Assembly: GCA_964017155.1 (NCBI GenBank)
Contig: OZ024857.1
Location: forward strand, 6,427,119-6,491,118
Direction: 5' to 3'
Origin: Oasisia sp. SBJ-2009
Taxonomy: Eukaryota; Annelida; Polychaeta; Sabellida; Siboglinidae
Length of the DNA stretch: 64,000 nt
A program made the translations under genes and the position numbers. Numbering within the stretch: the first letter of the stretch is position 1; every line of letters starts with the position of its first letter. Below, in pieces: positions 13,438 to 28,400 of the stretch. Below the pieces are notes generated by a model. The model had not been told where the DNA came from. It was given only the letters and a program-made list of their open reading frames with translations, and did no database searches.

Positions 13438-16400
13438 TATATATATATAATATTATATATATAACTTTTAGATTAATTTTATATCATAAATGTTTGTGTA
13501 GCGGTTATGTTTCTCTTAGGTCTGGTCTTATAAATTATTACAAAAAAGATACATTTTAGTTTGACAGTCTAATGTACATACATTCTGATAGTTTTACTGT
13601 GACATCACATCACATACACTGACACATTTGTTACCATTCAAACTAGGTACTAATGAAACATAATTAGAAAGATTGGAATCTAATCACTTGTTTACATATT
13701 GCATGTTCAATGGTGCCAGCAGTAATAGGCAGACCAGAATATCCTTGACAATCTTATCTTATTTGGTACTTAAGGCCCCCCCCCCCAGCCCCCCCCCCCC
13801 CCACCTGTTTCTCACCATCAGGCATCACTACCTCTACCTTGGCAGCTACACTGGCTTCCAGTTTTATACGGAATTAAAATTAAATTGGCTTATGTTACAT
13901 ACAGTACTCTTTCTACTCAACAACTGACATATTTAGTTAATCTGCTATATTTCTCTGATATCTCTAGGACCCCGAGACCATTCGTTTCCAAACAACTTTT
14001 TGTTCCTAAAACTAAGCTGACTATTGGCAAACGTGCTTTCACTGTGGATGCCCCAACAATTTGGAATAAAATCCATTTATGATTAAATCTTCTGAAACTA
14101 GACCTTTTGTAAAAAAAACTTATTTGCTTGAAATTGCTTTTGCACCATAAATGTTCAGCGGTTCCATGCTCCAGTGACAACTTTTGCCTGTCACCAAACT
14201 CACCGTGTATGAGTAGCTAAATGATTTTGTTTCTTGCGCCTCTGAGCTTGAATTTTAAGGATATAGGCCCTGTAGAAGTTTTACAATTATTATTATATAT
14301 GTATTATCTGACGTTTTTTCACTTTCAACTGTGCCCAAATTTGGTATAGATATTTGGTTTTCTGAATTGTTTGTATTTTATAATGACTTATTTCACTGGT
14401 CCACTCTCTGGGTGCTATTTATAAAATCTGGTCTGTCCGTCCACACTGATCTGTCTATTTATCTGCCCAGCTGAATGACAATGAGATTGACAATAATTTT
14501 GTAAAGGCTACAGATAAATCACAATATTAATTTTCATTTAAATCATGGATAATTATAAAACATGGCTCAACTCAATTGGAGGACCAAGTGATTTGAGGTC
14601 ACAGAAAATCAAGGACTCAGACACTCTAGGATAGGGAAGACACAGTCAAATCAAGGACACCTGGACATGGTGACAGGACACTGGACCTTCAACTGGAGGT
14701 CTGGGCTGGAGGATATGGAACTCAAGAACACTAGCACTCAAAGTTACAGGACGCAATGTCACGGGACTGGAGGACACGCATACTGGAAGACAGAAGGACT
14801 CAAGGCTACGGGACTAGGAGACCAACTGGACCTGCACTGACCTGGGCACACTGGCGAGGTAGGTGACGAGGCTGCGGAGGTCCTCGTACCTCACACGGTC
14901 AGCCGCAGAGTTGGCCGGGAACACCAGGACGGCCCCGCCCCGCTTGTCTCGACCTCCTGCAGGAGAAGACAAGATTAACACAGGATTAACACAAGATTAA
15001 CACAAGATTAACACAGGATTAACACAAGATTAACACACCTCTGAGGTGTGTTCTCTACAGTTCACAGTACATGTGTACAGTTGTTGTGTTTCATGCAAAC
15101 CAATGTTTCCCCTGCGATATGAGGGAGGTGGACCACCTCACTGTTTTTCTAAGCCACCTCACCCAAAATCTGCCGAAACTGCCACCTATTACTGTTTCCT
15201 GTGTCCCTGCTGACTATTTACAACTAACGCTACAAATAAATTTCTTTCCCCAGTATATGCCAGAGAATAGGTTAAAACACTTAATTTTTTTCATAATGCG
15301 CCAGTTTGAAGATAATTAAGAAAAAATCATTCCTGTGGGCATGCCCCAGACCTCCATAGCAGTGTATCGTGCCTTCAGCCCTTGCTCAGCTCACCCATCA
15401 TTTTACCCATGGGAAACACTGCATAGAGGAGATTGTTGCAGTAAAATGTCTTCTAACGCTGGCTATTTACTATAAGTTTATGTAACTATATAAATGTTCT
15501 TCCAAATTACACATATTTAGACCCAGAAATCGCATAACCTTAACATCTGGCATTGCCAATGTTTCTGGGATTTTCTCTTTGAAAACACTTGACAAATTCA
15601 CAAATTTTTGACCCCAAAATACCACTGAACATTCTGTCTGAACACCCAGCACTCAACAGCCAATGGATTAGATACTAAACCAACTTTGGGTATCGTAACT
15701 CAGCACTGATGTCTGTTTTTAGCAAGTTGGTTTATTAATCTTGATTTAGTAACACCATCCATTCAGCAAACTCAGAAACACACACACTGAACTGCATACA
15801 AGACTGTGTACAAAGTGAATGAATGAGTGAAGTCCACAGCTGGGAGACAGCCTTCCCTGTGGGCTGTGGCTGCACCAACACTTGGGAACAACATAATTCT
15901 GTGCATTTTCCAAACCCCATCCACAGGCGTAGTCAAGAGACAGTTCAACATTTCCCTACCACAGGCCCTTATTGCAGTAGGCTAGTTTAACCAGACTCCG
16001 TCAGGTGGCAGCACTTTTCAGCCCCTCAATTCCGCATGGTTCATTTATGGGCTGCCGATGTGACCACCAGGGCGGCCTTACCCCAGATTAAGGTAGAGAC
16101 ACTGATTGGCTCCCTGGCCATATTTGATGAAACAAATTCAATACGGATACTTTTTATCAGATAATACCATCTTATAAAAACTATTCAAGATTAAACTATA
16201 TTCACGCAAACATAAACAGAAATACAAATTTGCAGTTGTTTACAAGGCAGGAATTATTCATGATTAGCCTCGATTATGCAGTCTCCGAAAGGTGGCAGCA
16301 CTTTACACGAATAACATTTAAAAGCTTGCTTGGTGGCCAGACGGTCTTCTCGGTGAAGTTACACAGCCGAGCGACAGTCGGTTAAGTGAGACTACTATTG

Positions 16401-19400
16401 TAGCATTGACAATGTCTCCTATTCAAATAATTTTTTTACACCAAATATACCGCTATTCAAATTGTTTTTATGCACAATTATCTGCTATGTACATGTTCTA
16501 TATCACCTTTAAGGTTGATGCCTTGGCATTGCAATAGCGCTAATCATGGATTATCACCCTGTTGATTTTTTAGACTTGTTATTAATTTTTGTGTAACTGA
16601 CTGCCAAAATATTCAACCGCAATAATAGCAGACGACATTACTTATCATTGACAACTATTTACTAAGTAGCAGTTTGTTTAGATGGATTGTTATTTAAATA
16701 TTGGTGATCGATTTTGTAAGATATACCCAGTGACGATAATATTAGAAAAGTATCATAGACAGCGATAATACTCATAGAGTTTGAAAACATTACAGATTGA
16801 GGCAAACCTGCAACTATCAGTAGCTATATATTTGGTCATTATTCTAATTTGTTAGGTTTACAATTAAAAAATTAAATATATCCTAACTACATTACTTGTT
16901 AAGTATTAAACTTTCAGAATATATAAGATGTTCCTATTGTAACCAAAATCTTGAGTTGAAGTAACACAGTAGATGTACATGTCAAGTCACTAGGAATGCA
17001 GTATTCAGTGAACACAGCATTTGAGGACAGCATTTGAGGGCTGTAGTACTGAAATAGTGAAAGACGTACTCGTTTCACAAGGCACTTTAGAAGAGTTTTA
17101 GTAAATGACATTAAAACAATTTTATTTATTGCATATTTCATAGATCTGTTGTATTGTATTTGCTTGTTTTAGATGTGTTTTAATATGCCACTTTTTGTTT
17201 TGTTTTTATGGAATATATACTTGTTTTGCTTTTGTGATTTTTTAGCAAATATGTCTTGTTATAAACTAATTTGTAAAATACCTTTGTCCTTTAGCACTTG
17301 GGTGAATAAGGTGCCATTAAGTGTATATTTGTTTTTATTTATACTGAACACTCCTGAAACAAATGTGAATGACACTACACTGTACACCCTATTTGCATGG
17401 TCATTGCCATAAGCAACTTATATTTCCACTAGTGCTAACTGCCACTGAGTGAGACATATCATTCCATCAGGAGTTCTACACTGAAAGAGTCTGATCGCCA
17501 CAAACCTATGAAGCACTACTCAGAGACCTGCACTTTCTAGCATACATCAACCAGCTTCATTCAACAAAGAATGCCATAAATATTCATTTCCCCTCAAACT
17601 GTACATACATGAATGGAATACACTCACGACATCAATCATTGCCAAGCATTTAAATACTTTTGCAGCCAGATAACAAACTTAAAAGCTAGTATGTACATCA
17701 ATCTAAGCTATGTGTGCAACCTAATTATGATTTGGCTCTACTGTGTACGTGTATTGAAAACACTGATCAAACAGATAAAATACTATTATATCATATTTTA
17801 TGGTATGTATAACATAGCAAATAAAAGAACTGTCCATTATATAATAATACTTGGAATTTCCACTTTCAACAGACATGTCATTGGTTTGAATACGGACAAG
17901 ATGTAACTAAACTACCAATTTGTAAACTGTAATCTATCAAGCAGTTGAAATCCCTGTAAGAATAGAATAGCAATCCACTGTAATGTCTACCTGTCCAAAA
18001 CAGACATCACCCATCCAAAGGACAGGTCTCGAGGTAAAGCTATGCTGCAGCCAGGCAGTGACTGGGCACTAGTTCATTGTTTGTCTCTTTTGGAAAGGAC
18101 GCTACAAGCCATTAGTCATCACTTCTATCCATTGTCTAGCCAGGGGAAGTAGAAGATCCCATGCAGTGAACTGGAGAAAACCTGTTGTGGACTCAATGAG
18201 CAGAGGACTCGTTCTCAAAAAACTGTACGACAGAATAATCAACAAATAATTGTGGTCATAACAGGATAATAGAAAGAACAGTAAAACTGTCATCCTGATG
18301 ACAACAGATAGAAAGAAGACAGGAAGGATGAGAAAGCACATCCAGATGGTGACAACACAAACACACATTGAGCGAGACAGAAACATAAACAAGTGGATGA
18401 GTGAAGATAACAAAGACTGGCGGTTTTGTCTAAAAGCAACAATAAATACAAATGGCTGTAGGCTTTTCGCAAACATGGAGCACAATGATTGATGGACAAT
18501 CAAGTAGTGGGCAGGACAGCAGCACATGGTACCAGATGACACAATTAAAGAGCAAAATATAAAGGATGACACTCCTGATGGTGCAGTGGCTGCAACTGTT
18601 GTGATGGGGATCTACGCAGAGACAACTAACTGAAGAACGAACCGTTGAAACAGAAGATATGGACATAAATCTATGACATAGCGTAAACGATTCCTGGGTG
18701 TATAATCCAGTAATATTAAATTACATTTTAGTTAATTGCATGTTTATGTGGTGTGTCTAGTTTTCTTTAACTATGGTACTTAAGAGTACTATAATGTGCT
18801 ATTCTATTTACAAGTATTTAACGTTTTGTAAATGTCACAATATAAAGCTGTGTGTAAATTTTACATGTGGTAGTTATGGATTAATGTAAAAAACTACATT
18901 TTAAAATGTATCGTTTTAGGATGAACGATACAGAAATTCTTATTTAACAGAAAACAATGACACAGATCCATGTCATTTTTCTAAAGAAACTATTTCAATA
19001 CAAGAATCCCATAGTATCCATGATGATTTCCTTGCACTGTTTGTAAGTTTTACAAAAATGTCTGCTTTGTGTGCTGTGAAATTAGGTTTCTACACAGATG
19101 CTGGAATCTTTATCCAAGAGACACTCGAATGACTAGTGCCCAGTGGCACATCCTCTAGACACTAGAAAAAGAATAATACGCCTAATAAGTGTCCTACCAA
19201 AGCATTGGCCCATAATGGTCTCTCAGGGCCAAAGCCGGTGGCTGCAAATGAGGAGATTCACAGAACTACACCTTCGACAAGCATTAATACTGCGGCATCA
19301 ACATTAATTCCAGCTCCCTGTACAAGCACTACAATCAAGCAATAAATATCTCTCATATTGCCTGTCTGGCTTTAGAAATGATTAATGGGCCTGCTGAAAG

Positions 19401-22400
19401 AACATTCACTGCCCGACTCCCCTGGGCTGACAGCACTGTGCACTGGCTACAGACTCCACCGGTGGCTGCTGTACACTGTGATTGTAGCAGTACAGCAACA
19501 GCAGCCGTAGTACACTGACTGTGGCAGTACAGCAGCCGTAGTACACTGACTGTGGCAGTACAGCAGCCGTAGTACACTGATTGTGGCAGTACAGCAGCCG
19601 TAGTACACTGATTGTGGCAGTACAGCAGCCGTAGTACACTGATTGTGGCAGTACAGCAGCCGTAGTACACTGATTGTGGCAGTACAGCAGCCGTAGCACA
19701 CTCACTGTAGCAGTACAGCAGCTGCAGTACACTGACTGTGGCAGTACAGCAGCCGTAGTACACTCACTGTAGCAGTACAGCAGCTGCAGTACACTGATTG
19801 TGGCAGTACAGCAGCCGTAGCACACTCACTGTAGCAGTACAGCAGCTGTAGTACACTGACTGTGGCAGTACAGCAGCCGTAGTACACTGACTGTGGCAGT
19901 AGTACAGCAGCTGTAGTACGCTCACTGTAGCAGTACAGCAGCTGTAGTAAACTGACTGTGGCAGTACAGCAACCGTAGTACACTGACTGTGGCAGTAGTA
20001 CAGCAGCTGTAGTACACTGACTGTGGCAGTACAGCAGCCGTAGTACACTGACTGTGGCAGTAGTACAGCAGCTGTAGTACACTCACTGTAGCAGTACAGC
20101 AGCCGTAGTACACTGACTGTGGCAGTAGTACAGCAGCTGTAGTACACTCACTGTAGCAGTACAGCAGCCGTAGTACACTGACTGTGGCAGTAGTACAGCA
20201 GCTATAGTACACTCACTGTGGCAGTGATACAGCTGCTGCAATAGATGGATTGTAGCAGCAGTACAGCTGCTGCAGTACCTGGACTGTAGTAGTACAGCAG
20301 CCACAGTACATGGATTGTAGAAGTGGTACAGCAGTGCTATGTTGTACAATACACTGATTGTAGCAATAGTACAGCAGCTATAGTACACTCACTGTAGCAG
20401 TACATCTGGTGTATAACCACAATTTGACAATAGCTGTGCATCTACCATCTGCAATATACTGACAAGACGAGTACACATTCAGGACACTGACACCAGAAGT
20501 GCATCTGGCATATAATGCAGTACACTTGCAGCTGCATTATACTGACATCACTAGTGCATATATTATATATCATATGACCTGTGCTATGATGCACTGGCAG
20601 CAGCAATGCTCATGATTATCTGCCGCCCAGTAACAACAGTTTTACATCTGTGCAGTGCTCAGTAGTCAAACTAGTCACACACAGTACACTAACAGCAGCA
20701 CAGCCACAGTACACTAACAGCAGCACAGCCACAGTACACTAACAGCAGCACAGCCACAGTACACTAACAGCAGCACAGCCACAGTACACTAACAGCAGCA
20801 CAGCCACAGTATACTAACAGCAGCACAGCCACAGTACACTAACAGCAGCACAGCCACAGTACACTAACAGCAGCACAGCCACAGTACACTAACAGCAGCA
20901 CAGCCACAGTACACTAACAGCAGCACAGCCACAGTACACTAACAGCACCACAGCCACAGTACACTACCAGCAGCACAGCCACAGTACACTAACAGCAGCA
21001 CAGCCACAGTACACTACCAGCAGCACAGCCACAGTACACTAACAGCAGCACAGCCACAGTACACTAACAGCAGCACAGCAGACAGTCAGTAGCCTCACAG
21101 GGTTGACAGGTTATGTTGACACGACTGAAAAAAGCTGTGATGTGGATGTAACTGAACACTGTCGGGTTTGGCCCAGCTGTGAGAGCCAGGCAGACCTTAC
21201 CTGGCAGGAAGGCAATCTTCTCCTTGAGCAGGGGCAGGATGTCTGCCGCCTGCAGCCCTGACATGCTGGCTCCTCCTCCTGCAACAGAGACAGAGTGAGA
21301 CACGGCAAAAGACTGGGGTGTTACGCTGGACACTGTCATACAAAGCACCAAACGACAACCACAACTGCCATCCCACAACAAATGACGATGTACTACAACC
21401 TTCAATCAACAGACACACGATAGTCTACAATGGCCATCAACTGTGCTAATAAAAAATCCAACCCCCAACAACGAACAATCACAGCCCGTTAACCGCCAAC
21501 AATCTCACCCCACACCAATCAACAATCTTACCCCGTTAACCGCCAACAATTTCATCCCATACCAATCAACAATCTTACCCCATTAACAGCCAACAATTTC
21601 ATCCCACACCAATCAACAATCTTACCCTGTTAACCGCCAACAATCTCACCCCACACCAATCAACAATCTTACCCCATTAACAGCCAACAATCTCACCCTA
21701 CACCAATCAACAATCTCACCCCACACCAATCAACAATCTCACCCAAGCCAATCAACAATCTTACCCTGTTAACAGCCAACAATCTCACCCCACACAAATT
21801 AACAATCTTACCCAGTTAACAGCCAACAATCTCACCCCACACCAATCAACAGTCTCACCCCACACCAATCAACAATCTCACCCAAACCAATCAACAATCT
21901 TACCCCATAACAACAAACACATCCATCCCACAGTAACCAGCAATTCACACCACAACAACCAATAATGTCATCCAAAACAACCACCAAACAAACCAATACT
22001 TCAAAATAGCAACAATTCCATCAAAAAAACAAAAACAAAATTATAACAACATTCAATCCTGTCAACAAGTTCTTCCAAATCTTACTGGTGCATCAAAGAA
22101 CTTTTATTTGCTCATGTGTTAGTAAATATAGTATTTTTTGTTTTATTCAGTTAACAACATGATAGTATTTAAGTGTTGGAAGCTATACAATCACTACTAT
22201 AATAATCTTGATTAGTTTAAACAAAATAAGACCAGCAGTCGTGTCCCTCCAAGAAAGCAAAAACCATCTAGTGACAACATGAACATTTGTTTTCTATTTC
22301 TGCACCATGTGTCTAGCTCAATCATAACACTGAGTGTTTTACTGCAAGTCTTCTTGATACAGATCTATAAGTGGCAGGTGCTGAATATAGAACAGGAAAC

Positions 22401-25400
22401 AAGCATTGTCAAGGAGATGATACCATTACAGAGTCCAGAGGCTTCATCCATTAGTACTACAGGTGTACTTGGAATACACGTCCTCAATCCATAGATCTAC
22501 GAGACACGAACAGTACAAGCTCACTTGTACTGTTGCGCTTCCGTCACACACACAAAGGTGACGTTCCTCTCCTACTCTAAGTCTGACCCTAGTTAGTGTC
22601 TATCACACACAACAAAAGCACAACAAAGCCACCTGGCTCAGCCCTGGAGTGCTGCTCTAAGTCAGGACACTCGACGACATCTCTGTTGACTAATAACGAT
22701 GGCGGCAGCGGGTGTTTTTCAAACAAGTTATGTGTGACATAGAACACTTACAAGTCAACCTATTTCATGCTCAAGTAGCTGAACACTGGTGTATTGAGAG
22801 CGGTGCAGATCAAACGACTGTTGACCTACGGTGTACAAGACTGGGGTAGAGCAATAGCCACTCTTGCGTGTCACTGGCAGCCATGTATCTTATCCAGACT
22901 CTGTCGTACTAGCAAAGTTTTTTGAATGAGGAAACAAGTCCATCTGCAACCCTGTGGCCCACCAACTTGACCCAAGGCTGTGGCCCACCAACTTGACCCA
23001 ACCCTGTGGCCCACCAACTTGACCCAACCCTGTGGCCCACCAACTTGACCCAACTCTGTGGCCCACCAACTTGACCCAAGGCTGTGGCCCACCAACTTGA
23101 CCCAACCCTGTGGCCCACCAACTTGACCCAACCCTGTGGCCCACCAACTTGACCCAACCCAGTGGCCCACCAACTTGACCCAACCCTGTGGCCCACCAAC
23201 TTGACCCAAGGCTGTGGCCCACCAACTTGACCCAACCCTGCGGCCCACCAACTTGACCCAACCCTGTGGCCCACCAACTTGACCCAAGGCTGTGGCCCAC
23301 CAACTTGACCCAACCCTGTGGCCCACCAACTTGACCCAACCCTGTGGCCCACCAACTTGACCCAACCCTGTGGCCCACCAACTTGACCCAACCCTGTGGC
23401 CCACCAACTTGACCCAACCCTGTGGCCCACCAACTTGACCCAACCCTGTGGCCCACCAACTTGACCCAACCCTGTGGCCCACCAACTTGACCCAACCCTG
23501 TGGCCCACCAACTTGACCCAACCCTGTGGCCCACTAACTTGACCTAAGGCTGCACAACTAGACATACATGTTGATAGTTTCACGGGAGTGTTTGGGATGT
23601 GAGAACTAAGGTATGACACTTTGCCTGCATTGTACATGTAGGCATACAGCCCCCATACTATCACTGTAGGACCAGTATATCAGTGTATACATAAAAACCT
23701 TGAATACAAAATATTAAAGCAATCACCTCTATACCGTGGAAATATAAGATTTAACCTTGCATCATGGAGATTGTGTAGATAGCCATTTCCTGGTAATTCA
23801 ATGTGATATCCTTGAAAAAGATGGAAACTGATGGTATCTAGACTGCAGTTCACTGACACGAAAATGTACAAAGCGTCCACACAAACAACTTAGGTAAAGT
23901 AACATTCTGAACTTTTCACTTAATATTTATTATAACATTGCAGTCTGTCCCTGTAATGTAACACCTACAACTGCCCTGACATAACGAGTGTGGTGTGATT
24001 GACAGCTGTCTATCATACAGGAGCCACTATCTGGAGCTTATTTCCTGTTTTGGGATCTATGACCCAGCTGATATGTCAACTGTAAGGACAGATCATCTGT
24101 CAGGTCACATCCACAGGAGGATCAATGTATTTCAACTGTCAATTTCACAGTGACAGACATTTTATGGCTCATCAACTTCTTTTTATTGCCACTCCAACAG
24201 ATAAATGTAACTTAAAAAAGTGACTTGAAATGTTTTGTTAATGCCATGTAAGTGAAACATGCCATGTTGAAATTGGGCCTGACTAATTTGATCACACATC
24301 TGGGGCCACTTGGAGGCAGGCCAAGACAAGGCTACTGTTAGTTGTACAACTATGTGGTAATCATGGCCAACTTAGTGACGTCTGATCTAAGCAATCTTGA
24401 AATATGCAACATCATGAGTCAATTATTCCATTACATCTCATTACAGGTACTGTAATAATTGCAATAACACACATTGTAAGTATATATCAGCATTTCAGGT
24501 TTTTTTAATTGTAACTTTTCATTCATTTGAAGCAAACTTCCCCAGATCACTACAACTAGATGGCAACAAGCACAGACCAACAACTGCATAAGAAATTCAC
24601 TGAGAACAAATGAAATATTACACGATAAACACTAACTGATTGTGAACTAGTGTAAACAAAATAATGAATTGACCCTTTGAGTCTATTGACATTCTTTAGA
24701 GTAATATGAATATTTCACAAGTTATCAACATCACACTTCAAGCAGTCACTTTCTGCTTTGGGTTATATATTAATAGCATCTAACTTGTTACTGATTTGGC
24801 TGATTATTAGCTTTGCAGGGGTGGCACAAAAGCTCGATCCATAAAGGGTGATTGTAGGCCATCTGGCCCACAGACACTACCACAAGGTCTCCCTGTGAGC
24901 TCACATGTCAGAGCACAGATCACACACCGGAAATCCTGCCCTGTTGTGGTCCACACAGGTCAATATTTGCAGGAGGAGCAGGGTACACTCACATTACCAG
25001 ACAGGGGAGAACTTAGGCAGTGGGCACACGTATACACACACTCAGTGGGTCAGTGGGTGGGGGACAGACACTGGCACTTCACCCTCAAACACAACGTAAC
25101 TGTAGTTTTCCTGTACACATAAAAGTATATGGGTGATATGGCAGAGACTAGCTGCTTATCAGATGGCCTGCATTCATCAGATGAGATCAGCGTCATCTGA
25201 ATGTCAATATTACATGGCAATTGTTTTACAAGCGAAACCCAGTAACGTTTCGGTCACTCATTGAAATTCACCATTTATAGCTCACTTTCTCTTGTCAGTC
25301 AGGGAAATTCACCAGGCATTTATAACTTACTTTCTCTTGTCAGTCAGGGAAATTCACAATTTATAACTTACTTTCTCTTGTCAGTCAGGGAAATTCACCA

Positions 25401-28400
25401 TTTATAACTCATTTGCTCTGTTCAGTTAGTGAAATTCACCATTTATAACTCACTTTCTGCATTTCTGCATATATACAAAATGTGAACATACAAATGCCAG
25501 TTATTCTATTTAAGAGACTGCAAGAACTATAATAAAAATATTGACCTTCCTAAAAATTAGGTTGTCTGTTCCATTAACCATCCATGGGTAATTGTTAGCA
25601 TAAAGTCTGTTATCTCACTTTGCAGTTTAGCTGTGTGGGAAAAAACAACCTCATGGCTACTTCTGAGTTGTTTGCTATTCCTATGCAATAAATCCAATAA
25701 CAGAATTATGTTTATAATTGTAATGTTTTTTTAGATTTAAAAATTTTGCAGGTTGTTTCAGCTTACCACATAGTTAAACACAATCAGGCGGGACTGAATC
25801 ACTGGTGGAAACTAGGAACACAGCTACAAGGTATTTGTTCTAATATTAAGAACATGATATAAATAAATGATGAATCATGACAATCACAACTTAAACGAAC
25901 CAATATTAGACCAAACGTCTGTACTTACAATTTCCCTGTCAGTTTTAATCATATTTACCCACAATCAATGGGTACTTTCAGACTCAGTGAAACAGCTGAT
26001 TTCCCAACTATCAGGTACTGACCTCAATCAGTGGTTCTCCACCATTCCCAAGGTTCTACAAGTGGTCTTAAATAGTCCATAAAGTGCCATTACTCCCATA
26101 ACCTTCTACCAGGAGCAGACTCCATCAGCTCACTGATCAAATAGTATCCATGACTAGAATATGACACATAACATGATCAATTCTCTAGCCTGGTTCCATG
26201 ATAGGGCAGAGTTGAGAGCTGACTGATTCCCAACTGGCCACAGCTGCCCTAATTAGTGTGTCACATTTCAAAGAACTAACTAGGCATGGGATGAGTCACA
26301 AGCTGCTATTTACAGTGCCATTTATTCGACCAGCTACAATTCCCTGGTGTAATCGTGCACTTAAGTAGGAACTCTGAAACCATAACTTGGCGTAGCAGTA
26401 ACAGGAATAAGTGTACACATCCTTGTTGACTGTTACATCAACAGATCATGATCACTTTATAAGCTCTGGAGGTTGGATGAGCGGGTGTTTGACACCCACT
26501 GCGTGCTTCTGCCTATTTCACCCATCAAATTTTGCAAGTTTGTGTGAGTTTTTTCATAGTTTTCAAATGACTGGATACATTGGATCGCATAAAAATATTC
26601 TTCATAATCCATCGTAATCATGGACGTTTATATTAATAAAATCATGTAGGGTCAAGTCAATTATGTTGTACTGAGGATTTCTTCAAAAATCTAAGTGACA
26701 CTTGTACAAACAGGCCAGCATGTCACAGTGGTGACAGTAGTAACCCAATAGGTTTGATCTGTCACAAAATCAATTTGAAACAGACAAACTAAGCTGAAGG
26801 AGAACTTTAAATGTCATATAATATCATCACCAAATGCTAACCGACATTCACCACATCCGACTAGCATGCCCTTAAATTCTCTGATTTTCAAGATCCATGA
26901 GAAAATAATCTGCAGTCAATGTGATTTTAAACAACTGCAATGTCATTGTCCCACCCGTCAGCAGACAGAGGAAGACACAAAGAACGAGTGACACCTCGAG
27001 GCCTTTGTCCTTGCCTGGTGACAACTGACAAGGCAGAGACTTCTGAGTCAGGGGCTCCTATTAACACCAACAGTATTCCACAACTGGGTGCTGCAGTAAT
27101 TGCATGCATATCTTGGAAGCTATTAATCTCAAACTGTTCAATTCATATCTCGGAAGCTATTAATCCACAAACGACTGGATTCATAATTGTGCTTCTCTGA
27201 TCTATAAACAATTAGATTTTATCTTGGAAAATACTAACTGTACATAGTATATATCCATAATTTATTGGATTTATATCTTAGATTTTACAAATCCATAACT
27301 GGCAGAATTCATAATCTTAGAATGTAGCAGTCTGTTGAGCTAATAATGTATTATCTATAATACTGGCAGCAATTAATTTCAATTATTATGTTTGCATAAA
27401 ACATGTGTTTCATAATATACTGGAAGTTGATTTGATTCAAAACTTAGAAAAAAATCACTCATAACTAGTTGTATTAATTTCATGGATGACTATGTTCATA
27501 TTTTGGTAAAGCTCTATTGATCTCAAAAGTCACGGTTGGATTTACATCTCAGAAGATATTCACTAATGGTTCAATTCACATCTCAGATGCAATTCATCTG
27601 TAAATGATAGGATTCACATTTTGAAATAATATTATATTGATTCATCAATAAAAAAAAATTGATTAATATTCTGGTAGCTATTAATCCATGGATAAAAGGT
27701 CGGAAATCCAACCTATAAACCATTGCGAACTGACGATGTCTCACATTTTCCATTAACAGCATAAATACTACTGAATCCTTACATCACGTGTGTACAATTG
27801 CAGGCTCTTTGACAAACGAATGACAGTGTTTTTGTAGGACATCCTGGCAGGCTTTGATCAAACAAACCACAATGTCCATTCCAGTTACTACAAGAGTAAT
27901 TTGTGATTTGCTGCAGCCAGCTGCCAGCCTGTTCTGTGAAATATGATGACCCTGCCACATGGCATGATTTGGCTTCGTTTTTCCCAGTGCAAATTACCTT
28001 CGGTTTATTGCCCCCTGCTGGTTGCTTCTGTGCTGTTTATCCAACTGTCATGGCTGGACGGAGTATAATCTGCCCGAGAGCTCAAGCCTTAGTATGGCCA
28101 TATATAGGGAGGGCACAGATCATATTTTATTTTATTGTGCTGTATCATAGATACAGTCATGTCGACTGGATTAAATAAGCTCAGCTTTTTATTAGTTCTA
28201 ATTAAACTTCCAATGATGTCTACATGTCTACTGTAAGGACCATCCCCAACTGATTTTCAGGGACATCTATTTTTACCGACCTGTGTTGTTTACCAAATAC
28301 AGTATATGTGATTATGCCATAAAATATCCACGTTTTTTTTATGAAGGATGGATTAAATACTCCTGTCCACTGCACACTGTACACTATATCTGGGCCACTG

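Larger units (their letters stand above)
15041..19442 (-). other. Trio-like intron 2, proximal part
   Basis: No exon recognised. A 156-residue hydrophobic open frame on the minus strand at 18102-18572 matches nothing I know. A repeat shared with 44631-44735 lies in 15990-16420. Confidence 0.45.

Noticed and set aside
18102..18572. 156-residue hydrophobic minus-strand frame in Trio-like intron 2
   Set aside because: Purine-rich plus strand gives a leucine/phenylalanine-rich complement; no recognisable family, splice sites or conservation evidence. Kept only as a weak possibility.
19353..20388. Cysteine-rich open frames (YYGCCTATVSVL-type)
   Set aside because: Translation of a 31-bp minisatellite; no start, splice or composition evidence for a gene.
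22871..23664. Open frames of 214-251 residues on the minus strand
   Set aside because: Products of the 26-bp minisatellite cycling through three frames.
26025..26060. hAT-like terminus cagtggttctccacc
   Set aside because: No matching opposite end or target duplication found.
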